From NCBI RefSeq assembly GCF_013304445.1, contig NZ_JAAITA010000007.1, positions 1 to 64,000 on the forward strand: a stretch of 64,000 bases of DNA, read 5' to 3'. Position 1 is the first letter of the stretch; each line of letters opens with the position of its first letter. Shown here piece by piece: positions 26,141 through 35,380 of this stretch. The notes under the pieces were generated by a model that saw only the letters and a list, made by a program, of their open reading frames with translations, ran no database searches and was not told where the DNA came from. The position numbers and the translations under genes were made by a program. Source of the DNA: Blautia hansenii. Lineage in GTDB: Bacteria > Bacillota > Clostridia > Lachnospirales > Lachnospiraceae.

Positions 26141-26770
26141 ATGGCAAAAACATTAGTTATGGAACATCCGCTGATTCAGCATAAGATTGGAATTATCCGC
26201 AGAAAGTCTACAAGCTCAAAAGAATTCCGGGAACTGGTCAGCGAAGTTGCCATGTTCATGGCTTATGAAGCAACCAGAGAATTAAAACTTGCAGATGTGG
26301 AAATTGAAACGCCCATTACGAAAACTACCGTAAAAGAACTGGCAGGAAAGAAAATGGCAGTTGTGCCCATTCTCCGTGCAGGTCTTGGTATGGTAGAAGG
26401 TATGCTGACCATGGTTCCGGCTGCAAAGGTAGGTCATATCGGACTTTACAGAGACCCGGAAACTTTAAAACCAGTGGAATACTACTGTAAACTCCCGGCT
26501 GACTGCGGGGAAAGAGAAGTCTTTGTCACAGACCCTATGCTGGCAACCGGCGGTTCCGCTGTGGCAGCGATTACCATGCTGAAGGAAAAAGGCGTAAAGA
26601 ACATTCACTTTATGTGTATTCTGGCAGCGCCGGAAGGTGTAAAAGCTCTTTCTGAAGCACATCCGGACGTCGATATTTACATCGGTGCGCTGGATGACCA
26701 CTTAAATGACCACGGCTACATTGTACCGGGTCTGGGAGACGCAGGAGACCGTATTTTCGGAACCAAGTAA
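26141..26770 (+). CDS. upp: Uracil phosphoribosyltransferase
   Basis: 209 residues, full length. The PRPP-binding loop [14 protein letters not shown] and the uracil-site segment near [16 protein letters not shown] at the C-terminus are both present, and the N-terminus [18 protein letters not shown] is standard. It salvages uracil to UMP. Next to the dCMP deaminase gene it forms a pyrimidine-salvage pair. Confidence 0.96.
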   Translation: MAKTLVMEHPLIQHKIGIIRRKSTSSKEFRELVSEVAMFMAYEATRELKLADVEIETPITKTTVKELAGKKMAVVPILRAGLGMVEGMLTMVPAAKVGHIGLYRDPETLKPVEYYCKLPADCGEREVFVTDPMLATGGSAVAAITMLKEKGVKNIHFMCILAAPEGVKALSEAHPDVDIYIGALDDHLNDHGYIVPGLGDAGDRIFGTK

Positions 26771-26782
26771 GAGGTGAAGCTT

Positions 26783-27268
26783 ATGAAAGGAAAACGAGAC
26801 GGTTATATCTCCTGGGATGAGTATTTCATGGGAGTGGCAAAGCTTTCCGGCATGCGTTCCAAAGACCCTCATTCACAAGTGGGAGCCTGCATTGTCAGTC
26901 CGGATAATAAGATTTTGTCCATGGGATATAACGGATTTCCTATGGGGTGTTCAGACGATGAATTTCCCTGGGCCAGGGAAGGTGATGAGCTGGATACCAA
27001 GTATTTTTATGTGACACACAGCGAACTGAATGCGATTTTAAACTACAGGGGCGGCTCCCTGGAAGGCGCCAAGCTGTATGTGTCGCTGTTTCCCTGCAAT
27101 GAATGTGCCAAAGCCATTATTCAGGCGGGAATTAAAACGATTGTCTATGAATGTGATAAATATGCGGATTCTCCGGCAGTGAAGGCGTCCAAGCGTATGC
27201 TGGATGCAGCGGGAGTTCGTTATTATCAGTACAATCACACAGGCAGAAAGCTAGAAGTAGAAGTATAG
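26783..27268 (+). CDS. dCMP deaminase, ComEB-like
   Basis: 161 residues from ATG 26783, behind AGAGGTGA; a GTG at 26774 is also in frame. The zinc cytidine-deaminase motifs are THSELNAI (His and catalytic Glu) and PCNECAK (two Cys). The substrate loop with MGYNGFPMG supports dCMP rather than cytidine. It makes dUMP for thymidylate synthesis. It is followed directly by an intrinsic terminator that ends this operon. Confidence 0.9.
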   Translation: MKGKRDGYISWDEYFMGVAKLSGMRSKDPHSQVGACIVSPDNKILSMGYNGFPMGCSDDEFPWAREGDELDTKYFYVTHSELNAILNYRGGSLEGAKLYVSLFPCNECAKAIIQAGIKTIVYECDKYADSPAVKASKRMLDAAGVRYYQYNHTGRKLEVEV

Positions 27269-27277
27269 AAAAGGAAA

Positions 27278-27314
27278 GCCAGTTATAGGAAAAAACTATA
27301 ACTGGCTCTTGTTA
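27278..27314 (+). terminator. Intrinsic terminator after the dCMP deaminase gene
   Basis: GCCAGTTATAG (27278-27288) and CTATAACTGGC (27296-27306) form a perfect eleven-pair stem with a seven-base A-rich loop, followed by TCTTGTTATTT. Confidence 0.88.
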
Positions 27315-27401
27315 TTTCATATTAGACAATTGCCTCTTGTCATATTAAAATAACCTTGTAAACAGATAGGAATTATAATGATATGAACCGGAGGTAAGGA
27401 T

Positions 27402-28706
27402 ATGAGCATAAAGACAAGAGAAGAAAGAAAATTCAGATTTGAGACACTGCAGCTGCATGTAGGACAGGAAAAACCAGACGTGGCAACAGGAGCCAGAGCA
27501 GTACCGATTTACCAGACATCCTCTTATGTATTTGAAAACTCCAAACAGGCTGCAGACAGATTCGGTTTATCAGACCCGGGAAACATCTATGGAAGACTGA
27601 CAAATCCCACGGAAGATGTTTTTGAAAAGAGAATCGCAGCATTAGAGGGCGGTGTGGCTGCTTTGGCTGTAGCGTCAGGCGCAGCAGCGATTTCCTATAC
27701 ATTCCAGAATCTGACACAGGCAGGAGACCATATCGTTTCCGCAAAAAATATTTATGGAGGCACTTATAATCTGCTGGCCCATACACTTCCGCAGTATGGA
27801 ATTTCATCTACCTTTGTAGACATTTTTAATAAGGAAGAGATACAAAAGGCCATTCAGGAGAATACAAAGGCTATTTTCATCGAAACTTTGGGAAATCCTA
27901 ATTCAGAGGTAGTAGACATTGAGGAAATTGCAAAAATTGCCCATGCGAATAAAATTCCTCTGGTGGTGGACAATACCTTCGCAACTCCGTATCTGGTGCG
28001 TCCCATTGCCTACGGCGCAGATATTGTGGTACATTCTGCAACGAAGTTTATCGGGGGACATGGAACGGCCATTGGCGGTGTGATTGTAGACAGCGGAAAC
28101 TTTGACTGGGAGGCATCCGGGAAATTCCCGTCTCTGACAGAGCCAAATCCAAGCTATCACGGAATCAGCTTTACAAAAGCAGTGGGAGCAGCCGCATTTG
28201 TGACAAAAATCCGGGCTATTTTGCTGAGAGATACAGGAGCAACCATTTCCCCGTTTCATTCTTTCCTGTTCCTGCAGGGGCTGGAAACACTTTCTCTGAG
28301 AGTAGAGCGTCATGTGGAAAATGCAGTGAAGACGGCAGAATTTTTAAATAACCATCCATTGGTGGAGCGTGTACATCATCCCAGTGTGACAGAAGAGGAA
28401 GAGCAGAAAAAACTCTATAAAAAATATTTCCCAAATGGCGGAGGTTCTATTTTTACCTTTGAAATAAAAGGAGACGCAGCGACTGCGCAGAAATTCATTG
28501 ATCAGTTGCAGCTGTTTTCTCTGTTGGCCAATGTAGCGGATGTGAAATCTCTGGTCATTCATCCGGCTACCACAACACACAGCCAATGCACAGAGGAGGA
28601 ACTGGAAAGCCAGGGCATAAAACCAAATACCATTCGTTTATCTGTGGGTACAGAGAATATTGCAGATATTCTGGAGGACTTGGAAGAGGCATTTGCAAAC
28701 TTATAA
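27402..28706 (+). CDS. O-acetylhomoserine aminocarboxypropyltransferase/sulfhydrylase
   Basis: 434 residues of the Cys/Met-metabolism PLP family, long form. The Schiff-base lysine is Lys215 in [11 protein letters not shown]. Other blocks are [31 protein letters not shown] and [11 protein letters not shown]. This subgroup (MetY/Met17) makes homocysteine from O-acetylhomoserine and sulfide, and some members can make cysteine. The gene sits just before an Fe-S-type Rrf2 regulator, which suggests sulfur-responsive control. GACAA/TTGTC arms (27324-27340) upstream are a weak operator candidate. Confidence 0.93.
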   Translation: MSIKTREERKFRFETLQLHVGQEKPDVATGARAVPIYQTSSYVFENSKQAADRFGLSDPGNIYGRLTNPTEDVFEKRIAALEGGVAALAVASGAAAISYTFQNLTQAGDHIVSAKNIYGGTYNLLAHTLPQYGISSTFVDIFNKEEIQKAIQENTKAIFIETLGNPNSEVVDIEEIAKIAHANKIPLVVDNTFATPYLVRPIAYGADIVVHSATKFIGGHGTAIGGVIVDSGNFDWEASGKFPSLTEPNPSYHGISFTKAVGAAAFVTKIRAILLRDTGATISPFHSFLFLQGLETLSLRVERHVENAVKTAEFLNNHPLVERVHHPSVTEEEEQKKLYKKYFPNGGGSIFTFEIKGDAATAQKFIDQLQLFSLLANVADVKSLVIHPATTTHSQCTEEELESQGIKPNTIRLSVGTENIADILEDLEEAFANL

Positions 28707-28727
28707 GAAGCAATTCTATAAAACATA

Positions 28728-28756
28728 TTGAAATAGTAGGTTAATTTGAGTATAAT
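28728..28756 (+). promoter_or_regulatory. Sigma-A-type promoter for the Rrf2 gene
   Basis: TTGAAA (28728-28733), 17-base spacer, TATAAT (28751-28756). It would drive the Rrf2 regulator and the three genes after it. Autoregulation is likely for this family. Confidence 0.75.
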
Positions 28757-28777
28757 CAGACGTATGGAGGAAGAAAT

Positions 28778-29212
28778 ATGAGAATATCAACGAAAGGAAG
28801 ATATGCAGTTCGCCTGATGTTGGATTTGGCAACCAATTATTCCGGGAGTCCCATACGTCTGAAGGATGCAGCAGGAAGACAGGGAATCTCTGAGAAGTAT
28901 CTGGAGCAGATTATCAGCGTCCTGAACAAAGCAGGATATGTGAGAAGTATACGGGGACCTCAGGGAGGCTATGTACTGCAGCGGACACCGAAGGAATATA
29001 CCGTGGGAATGATATTGAGACTTACAGAAGGAAGTCTGGCCCCGGTAGAGTGTGCAGAGCAGGAGTTCGCTGGCTGCAGCCGTGAAAATGATTGTGTGAC
29101 GAGAATCCTGTGGAAAAAATTGAATGATGCCATAAACAGTGTAGTCGATGAGGTTACGCTGGAAGATTTAATCAGCTGGCAGGCGGCAAAAGCAGACGAA
29201 TATATCATATAA
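28778..29212 (+). CDS. Rrf2 family regulator with Fe-S cysteine triad
   Basis: 144 residues. The winged-helix N-terminus MRISTKGRYAVRLMLDLA is typical of Rrf2/IscR/CymR. The wing RGPQGGYVL is present. Three cysteines at 92, 100 and 106 have the positions and spacing of iron-sulfur-binding members (IscR, NsrR) and are absent from the plain cysteine regulator CymR. It therefore probably senses Fe-S status, oxidants or NO and may control the adjacent sulfhydrylase gene and the repair glycosylase that follows after one base. Confidence 0.88.
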   Translation: MRISTKGRYAVRLMLDLATNYSGSPIRLKDAAGRQGISEKYLEQIISVLNKAGYVRSIRGPQGGYVLQRTPKEYTVGMILRLTEGSLAPVECAEQEFAGCSRENDCVTRILWKKLNDAINSVVDEVTLEDLISWQAAKADEYII

Positions 29213-29213
29213 G

Positions 29214-30041
29214 ATGATAAAAAAGACATTAAAAAACTTTGATATGAGGCAGATATGCAATTCCGGCCAGTGTTTCCGTATGGAACTGCTGGAGAATGGA
29301 AATTATAAGGTTATTGCTGGAGACAAATATCTGGAAGTGGGACAAAAGGGGGAAGACTGCACCTTCTTTTGTCAGGAGGCAGATTTTGATTCGTTTTGGA
29401 AAACGTATTTTGATTTGGACAGAGATTATGCTTCCTGTATTTCGCAAATTGCAGTGGAAGATGTATATTTGATGAAAGCAGCCCGGTTCGGCAGCGGCAT
29501 CAGAATTTTAAAACAGGATTTATGGGAAATGATTGTTTCTTTTTTGATTTCCCAACAAAATAATATTGTGAGAATACGCCGTTGTATTGCGAATATCTGC
29601 GAGAAATACGGAGACGAGAAGAGGGACATTCACGGAAATGTGTACTATGGATTTCCGAAAGCAGAGGTATTGGCAAAGCTGGAAGAGGATGCTTTAAAAC
29701 CATGTAATCTGGGCTACCGCAGCAAATATGTGGTGCGGACAGCCAGAAGCATTGTAAACGGAGAGGTGAACCTGGAAGCCCTTGGAAGTATGAAGTATGA
29801 GGAAGCAAAGGCAGAACTTTTAAAGCTGTTTGGTGTAGGAGTAAAGGTGGCAGATTGTATCTGCCTGTTTGCATTGCATCAAATGGAGGCGTTTCCGGTA
29901 GATACCCATATCCGGCAGGCCCTGGATGCAAATTATGTGAAAGGATTTCCTATGGAGCAGTATCAGGGAATGCAGGGCATTATGCAGCAATATATTTTTT
30001 ATTACGAGTTGGAAGGCAAGAAAGAACAGGAGAACACATGA
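29214..30041 (+). CDS. 8-oxoguanine DNA glycosylase/lyase, OGG1-like
   Basis: 275 residues. The helix-hairpin-helix with catalytic Lys211 (FGVGVKVADCICLF) is almost the same as in OGG1, and catalytic Asp230 lies in FPVDTHI. The N-terminal beta domain (CNSGQCFRM) also matches. It excises oxidised guanine and nicks the strand. The start ATG 29214 is one base after the Rrf2 stop, and the stop overlaps the next start (ATGA). Confidence 0.9.
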   Translation: MIKKTLKNFDMRQICNSGQCFRMELLENGNYKVIAGDKYLEVGQKGEDCTFFCQEADFDSFWKTYFDLDRDYASCISQIAVEDVYLMKAARFGSGIRILKQDLWEMIVSFLISQQNNIVRIRRCIANICEKYGDEKRDIHGNVYYGFPKAEVLAKLEEDALKPCNLGYRSKYVVRTARSIVNGEVNLEALGSMKYEEAKAELLKLFGVGVKVADCICLFALHQMEAFPVDTHIRQALDANYVKGFPMEQYQGMQGIMQQYIFYYELEGKKEQENT

Positions 30042-30964
30042 ATTTAGAATTTAAACCTATTGATGTTGAGGCCATTGAGGAATTAACCCCTTATTTTTGT
30101 AAAAGACCGAATAAAACATGCGACAGTGTGATTTTGGACAGCTATTTATGGAGAACGTATTATCAGGTGCGCTATGCAGTCAGTGACAACAAAGCTATAC
30201 AGTGGCTGATGGAGCACGAAAATGTGGTGAGCAGTGCTATGCCTGTCTGTGAGGAGCAGGATTTGGAGCATTACTTTGAAGAACTGGTGACATATTTTAA
30301 TGAAGTGCTTCATAAACCGCTGCTGATTCATCTGGCAGATGAAGAGGCTGTCAAGGCTTTGAAGCTGGAAGAGCACACAGACCGGTTTCTGGTGACAGAG
30401 CAGGAGGATTTAAAAGATTATTTGTACGAGGGCGATAAACTGCGGACGCTTTCCGGGAAAAAGCTTCACAAAAAGAAAAACAACCTGAACTACTTCATGA
30501 AAAATTATGAAGGCAGATTTGAGTACCGCAGCCTTTGCTGCTCGGACAGAGATGATGTTTGGAAGTTTCTGGACCGCTGGAGAGAGGCAAAAGGAGAGGA
30601 AACGGAAGAACATCTGGACTATGAGGTACATGGAATCCATGATATTCTGAAAAACTGTTCCAGTTTTCAGGTACGCATGGGTGGTGTGTATGTGGATGAT
30701 AAACTGGAAGCGTTTACTATCGGAAGCTACAATTCTTTTGAGGATATGGCCGTGATTCATATTGAAAAGGCAAATCCGGAAATCAGGGGACTGTATCAGT
30801 TTATCAATCAGCAGTTTTTGCTTCATGAATTTCCGGAAGTACCGTTGATTAACCGGGAAGACGATTTAGGGATTGAAGGGCTGAGAAAGGCAAAAATGTC
30901 GTATTCTCCCCTGGATTTTGCCCGAAAATATGAAGTGAGACAGATTGATTTTCACGAAAGCTGA
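30038..30964 (+). CDS. DUF2156 (PG lysyltransferase-like) protein
   Basis: 308 residues from ATG 30038, which overlaps the previous stop; the longer ORF is a shadow of the glycosylase gene. The double GNAT-like fold of DUF2156 is indicated by LSGKKLHKKKNNLNYFMKNY in the middle and HIEKANPEIRGLYQFINQQF near the end. There is no membrane domain, so it is not a full MprF. The soluble form is thought to transfer acyl or aminoacyl groups, but the substrate is unknown. A GNAT gene follows 25 bases later. Confidence 0.82.
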   Translation: MNLEFKPIDVEAIEELTPYFCKRPNKTCDSVILDSYLWRTYYQVRYAVSDNKAIQWLMEHENVVSSAMPVCEEQDLEHYFEELVTYFNEVLHKPLLIHLADEEAVKALKLEEHTDRFLVTEQEDLKDYLYEGDKLRTLSGKKLHKKKNNLNYFMKNYEGRFEYRSLCCSDRDDVWKFLDRWREAKGEETEEHLDYEVHGIHDILKNCSSFQVRMGGVYVDDKLEAFTIGSYNSFEDMAVIHIEKANPEIRGLYQFINQQFLLHEFPEVPLINREDDLGIEGLRKAKMSYSPLDFARKYEVRQIDFHES

Positions 30965-30989
30965 CCTTTACAGGGAAAGGACGGAGAAG

Positions 30990-32033
30990 ATGATACATTA
31001 TCTGCAAGGAGAAGAGAAAGCGAGAAGCCGGAAACTGTGGGAAGAGGCCTTTCCGGAGGATTCTCAGGCGTTCCGGGATTATTATTATACAGAAAAAACA
31101 AAGGATAATGAAATACTGGTCCTGGAGGAGCAGGGAAAAGTGATGTCCATGCTTCATCGAAATCCCTATGACCTGGCCCTTGGAAAGCAGACGGCAAAAT
31201 GTGATTATATCGTGGGAGTTGCCACAGATAAAGAACACAGAAGAAAAGGGTATATGCGGCAGTTAATGGAACGGGCTTTAAAAGATATGAACGCAGAAAA
31301 AATGCCGTTCTGCTTTCTCATGCCGGCCTTTGAAGCGCTTTACCTGCCCTTTGATTTTACCTATATTTATAAAAAGCAGAACCGGGTTCTTACGGATAAA
31401 GGTCTCTCTGCTTTTAAAAGCAGAGAAGCAACGCATGGGGAATTAAAGGAAGCTGCCGCTTACATGAACCAATGGCTTGCGAAAAGATATGAAGTGTATG
31501 CAAAGAGAGATTTTGCCTACATGGCCCGGCTGAAAAAAGAACTGGAAAGTGAAAACGGCTGCATGGAACTGCTTTACAGTGAAAATACCCTGGCAGGAAT
31601 CAAAGCCCGATGGGGTATGGAAAAGCCGGAAGAAAGGATGCTGTTCTGTGAAGAAAGTTATGCAAGAAACACAGGAGAAGCAGTTCCCTGTATCATGGGC
31701 CGGATTGTAAATTTTGCAGAATTTGTTCGGTCCATCCGGCTGCAAAAGGGTGTGAAGGCAGGGCATGATACGATTCTTTTGGAACTGCAGGATGACATTC
31801 TGCAGGAAAATGCGGGACTCTGGCGCTGGACTTTAACCCAGGACGCCTCTGCGGCTGAAAAAATTTCCGGCACGGCCGTTGGGAAAAACGGAGAAAAGGC
31901 GGAACCGGATATGAGACTTACGGTTTCGGAACTGACGGCCTGGCTTTTGGGGTATGCCCTGCCGGGGGCAGCAGAAAAGTGGGCCCATGTGGTGCGCCCG
32001 CTTACCGGCGTGTTTTTAGACGAAATTGTATAA
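30990..32033 (+). CDS. GNAT family acetyltransferase, Eis-like
   Basis: 347 residues from ATG 30990 (a TTG at 30945 is possible). The N-terminal GNAT motif A is VGVATDKEHRRKGYMRQLM, with the acetyl-CoA pyrophosphate loop RRKGYM. The length and the C-terminal SCP2-like part (about 240-347) match Eis-type acetyltransferases, which modify amines on diverse substrates. It is the last gene of the Rrf2 unit and converges on the AraC gene. Confidence 0.82.
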   Translation: MIHYLQGEEKARSRKLWEEAFPEDSQAFRDYYYTEKTKDNEILVLEEQGKVMSMLHRNPYDLALGKQTAKCDYIVGVATDKEHRRKGYMRQLMERALKDMNAEKMPFCFLMPAFEALYLPFDFTYIYKKQNRVLTDKGLSAFKSREATHGELKEAAAYMNQWLAKRYEVYAKRDFAYMARLKKELESENGCMELLYSENTLAGIKARWGMEKPEERMLFCEESYARNTGEAVPCIMGRIVNFAEFVRSIRLQKGVKAGHDTILLELQDDILQENAGLWRWTLTQDASAAEKISGTAVGKNGEKAEPDMRLTVSELTAWLLGYALPGAAEKWAHVVRPLTGVFLDEIV

Positions 32034-32041
32034 AGTGCTGC

Positions 32042-32791
32042 TTAGGCAGAAGTGTGACGATATTTTCCGGGAGACAAACCTGTTGTCTGCCGGAAAATTT
32101 TGATAAAGTGGCTTTCACTGGAAAAGCATAAAATGGTACTGATTTCAGAGACGGAATAATCGGTGTAAAGCAGCATATTTTTGGCAGTGTCGATTTTTTC
32201 CTGCCGGACATAAGCCATGGGGCTTAGACCTGTCTCCTCCCGGAACAGGTGGGAAAAGCGGCCCGTACTCAGCCCGGAAAGTTCCCCCAGTTCTTTTAAC
32301 GTGATTTTGTCCTGGACATGGCTCTGAATATAGTTTATTGCTTTTCGGACAGAACGGGAAAAGGCAGGAGAGAGTTTCCGGTGCTTTACTGCATTGGCAA
32401 AGTCCCGTATGGCTCTGGTCTGGAGTTTTTGAATCTGTTCCACGCAGGTACAGGACTCAGAGGTCTGAATATAACTGTCACTCATGGCATAAGCCAAATT
32501 TTCGGGTACTCCGGCGTCCATAGCTGCCCGGGTAACCTGTGTAGTAAAGGAAATCATGATAATCTGCGCCTGACGCAGAGGGTTTTGGGACAAAGTTCCC
32601 GCTTTTCCTGTAGTTCCCATTAAGCGCAGGCGTTCTTCAGCCAAATCAGCGTCGCCCATACGGACGGCTTCCAGCATATTTTTTTCATATAAATAAGGCG
32701 TATGGGGGATAAAGGATTCCCTGCTCTCCAGCAATATTTTTCTTGTTTTCTTATCTAAAAAATCAAAAGAATCCGTATTGAAAATTTCCAT
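32042..32791 (-). CDS. AraC family transcriptional regulator
   Basis: 249 residues from ATG 32791, behind GGAGT. The C-terminal 100 residues hold the two AraC helix-turn-helix units (LKELGELSGLSTGRFSHLF and VSEISTILCFSSESHFIKIF) with the closing GLSPGKYR. The N-terminal 140 residues are a helical effector domain without a cupin signature. Divergent from the GH3 beta-glucosidase gene with 149 bases between starts, so it probably activates that gene in response to a sugar. Confidence 0.88.
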   Translation of the reverse strand: MEIFNTDSFDFLDKKTRKILLESRESFIPHTPYLYEKNMLEAVRMGDADLAEERLRLMGTTGKAGTLSQNPLRQAQIIMISFTTQVTRAAMDAGVPENLAYAMSDSYIQTSESCTCVEQIQKLQTRAIRDFANAVKHRKLSPAFSRSVRKAINYIQSHVQDKITLKELGELSGLSTGRFSHLFREETGLSPMAYVRQEKIDTAKNMLLYTDYSVSEISTILCFSSESHFIKIFRQTTGLSPGKYRHTSA

Positions 32792-32940
32792 AAAAAATCC
32801 ACTCCTTTTTTGTACAGTATACCAGAGAATTATCAGCATGAATATGATAAAAATAGCAAAAAAATAATATTTTTATTTGCAGAAGTGTGTTAAGTTTATT
32901 TCATAAAATATCAGTTTATCATAAGGAGCGATGAGACAAT

Positions 32941-35223
32941 ATGAAACGTGATGTAAAAGCGATTGTAAAGGAAATGACTCTGGAAGAGAAAGCCGGAATG
33001 TGTTCCGGTAAGGATTTCTGGCACTTGAAAGGAGTAGAACGTCTGGGTATTCCGGAGGTCATGGTGAGCGACGGACCTCATGGGCTGAGAAAGCAGGCAG
33101 AGGAAGCGGACCATCTGGGATTAAATGAGAGCATTAAAGCCGTATGTTTTCCTACGGCCTGCGCAACGGCCTGCTCTTTTGACCGGGATTTGCTGCAGGA
33201 AATGGGAGAGAGACTGGGAGAAGAATGTCAGGCAGAAGACGTGTCTGTGATTTTAGGCCCGGCTGTCAATATCAAACGTTCCCCTCTGTGCGGAAGAAAT
33301 TTTGAATATTTCTCAGAAGACCCCTATCTGGCTTCTCAGATGGCAGCTGCACATATTAAGGGTGTGCAGTCTAAGAATGTGGGAACTTCTATTAAGCACT
33401 TTGCCGCAAACAATCAGGAACACAGGAGGATGTCCTGTTCTTCAGAAATTGATGAGCGTACCTTTAGGGAAATTTACCTGGGCGCTTTTGAGACAGCCAT
33501 TAAAGAAGCAAAGCCGGACACAGTGATGTGCTCTTACAACAAAATCAACGGAGAATTTGCCTCTGAAAACCATCGGCTTCTCACAGAAATTTTGAGAGAC
33601 GAATGGGGATTTGAAGGTTATGTGATGTCTGACTGGGGCGCTGTCAATGAGCGGGTAAAAGGTTTAAAGGCGGGGCTGGATTTGGAAATGCCGGGAAGCG
33701 GCGGCTATACAGATAAAGAAATTGTGGAGGCTGTGAAAAACGGAACCATGGACGAATCCGTTCTGGATACAGCTGTGGAAAGAATTTTAAATGTGGTGTT
33801 CCATTATGTGGACAACCGCCAGGAAGGAACCTTTGACCGTGAGGAAGACCATAAGCTGGCAGCGAAAATCGCAGCAGAGTCCATGGTACTTTTGAAAAAT
33901 GAGGGAATTCTGCCTTTGAAACCGGAAGGAAAGAAGATTGCCTTTATCGGAAAATTTGCAGAACAGCCAAGATTCCAGGGCGGCGGAAGTTCTCATATTA
34001 ACTCTTTTAAAATCACCAGTGCATTAGACGCAGTAAAGGAAGTTACAGAAGTGACTTATGCCCAGGGATATGACATAAAGGAAGATAAAACAGATGAAAA
34101 GCTTCATAAGGAAGCCGTGCGGGCGGCGAAGGAGGCTGATGTTGCCGTGATTTTTGCAGGTCTTCCGGATGCGTTTGAGTCAGAAGGATATGACAGAACA
34201 CATATGAGAATGCCCCAGTGCCAGAATACTTTAATTTCAGATATTACAAAAGTGCAGAAAAATGTAGTTGTAGTGCTGCATAACGGCTCTCCGGTAGAAA
34301 TGCCCTGGGCGGATGACATTCAGGGGATTCTGGAAGCTTATCTGTGCGGAGAAGCCGTAGGACAGGCAGAAGTAGATTTGCTCTTTGGCAAGGCTAACCC
34401 GTGCGGTAAACTGGCTGAAACGGTTCCTTATAAGCTGTCAGACAACCCGTCTTACCTGTATTTCCCGGGAGACGGAAAGACGGTGGAATATAAGGAAGGC
34501 GTCTTTGTAGGCTACCGTTATTATGATACCAAGGAAATGCTGGTGCGCTATCCTTTTGGATATGGATTAAGCTATACAACGTTTGCATACAGCGATATGC
34601 AGATTTCCGCAGAGGAAATCAAAGATACGGATACGCTGAAGGTATCTCTGAAGGTGAAAAATACAGGAAATGTGGCAGGAAAAGAGATTGTACAGCTTTA
34701 TGTAGCGGATAAGACAGGCGCAGCCAGCCGTCCGGTGAAAGAACTGAAAAACTTTGTGAAGGTAGAATTGCAGCCACAGGAAGAAAAAACCGTGGAAATG
34801 GAACTGGATAAGAGAAGTTTTGCGTGGTACTGCACGGAACTTCAGGACTGGTATGCGGCAACCGGAGAATATGAAATTCTGGCGGCAGCGTCTTCTCAGG
34901 ATGTGCGTCTTAGAAAAACTGTCCGAGTGGTTTCTTCCCAGGAAATACCGCTGCATGTACACATGAACACTACCATCAGTGAACTGATGGAAAATCCAAA
35001 AACCAACAGTGTGATTCAGGAACTGGCCAGCAGCCTCATGGAACATATGGGCGGTTCTCAGGACGGAGAAGAAGGAACAGCAGCAGCAGAAGCGATTACC
35101 CCGGAAATGTCCATGAAAATGATGGAGAACGCGCCTCTTCGCGCTATGCGCAGTTTCATGGGAATGAATGGAGAGGAACTGGAGGCGTTGATTAAAAAAT
35201 TGCAGGAAGCAGCGTCAATGTAG
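32941..35223 (+). CDS. Glycoside hydrolase family 3, beta-glucosidase-like
   Basis: 760 residues without a signal peptide, so cytoplasmic. The (beta/alpha)8 domain has KHFAANNQE and the nucleophile Asp231 in VMSDWGAV. The second alpha/beta domain has FQGGGSSHIN and SEGYDRTHM. A fibronectin-III-like domain (about 540-640) and a Met/Glu-rich C-terminal tail (about 675-760) follow, as in many clostridial GH3 enzymes. It probably removes terminal beta-linked glucose or similar sugars from imported oligosaccharides. The adjacent AraC gene suggests substrate induction. Confidence 0.9.
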   Translation: MKRDVKAIVKEMTLEEKAGMCSGKDFWHLKGVERLGIPEVMVSDGPHGLRKQAEEADHLGLNESIKAVCFPTACATACSFDRDLLQEMGERLGEECQAEDVSVILGPAVNIKRSPLCGRNFEYFSEDPYLASQMAAAHIKGVQSKNVGTSIKHFAANNQEHRRMSCSSEIDERTFREIYLGAFETAIKEAKPDTVMCSYNKINGEFASENHRLLTEILRDEWGFEGYVMSDWGAVNERVKGLKAGLDLEMPGSGGYTDKEIVEAVKNGTMDESVLDTAVERILNVVFHYVDNRQEGTFDREEDHKLAAKIAAESMVLLKNEGILPLKPEGKKIAFIGKFAEQPRFQGGGSSHINSFKITSALDAVKEVTEVTYAQGYDIKEDKTDEKLHKEAVRAAKEADVAVIFAGLPDAFESEGYDRTHMRMPQCQNTLISDITKVQKNVVVVLHNGSPVEMPWADDIQGILEAYLCGEAVGQAEVDLLFGKANPCGKLAETVPYKLSDNPSYLYFPGDGKTVEYKEGVFVGYRYYDTKEMLVRYPFGYGLSYTTFAYSDMQISAEEIKDTDTLKVSLKVKNTGNVAGKEIVQLYVADKTGAASRPVKELKNFVKVELQPQEEKTVEMELDKRSFAWYCTELQDWYAATGEYEILAAASSQDVRLRKTVRVVSSQEIPLHVHMNTTISELMENPKTNSVIQELASSLMEHMGGSQDGEEGTAAAEAITPEMSMKMMENAPLRAMRSFMGMNGEELEALIKKLQEAASM

Positions 35224-35250
35224 CAAAAACGTACTTTTCGTTGTGTCATA

Positions 35251-35290
35251 ATGTTAAATCTATGTAAAATATGTTAAATCTCTGTATAAA
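35251..35290 (+). repeat. Tandem 20-bp repeat in the Na/Pi transporter promoter
   Basis: Two adjacent 20-base units (35251-35270 and 35271-35290) are identical at 17 of 20 positions, each beginning ATGTTAAATCT. They contain four TTAAAT-like hexamers starting at 35254, 35265, 35274 and 35285, about one helical turn apart, and overlap the likely -10 (TATAAA). The layout resembles PhoP/OmpR-family direct-repeat operators such as the TTAACA boxes of phosphate genes. Confidence 0.55.
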
Positions 35291-35380
35291 ATATTGCGGA
35301 ATTTGCTCATAAAAGGTATAAAAGTAAGGAAGAGATTAATAAAACGTAAAAATTGCATGAATTGCAATGGGAGGAAAAAC

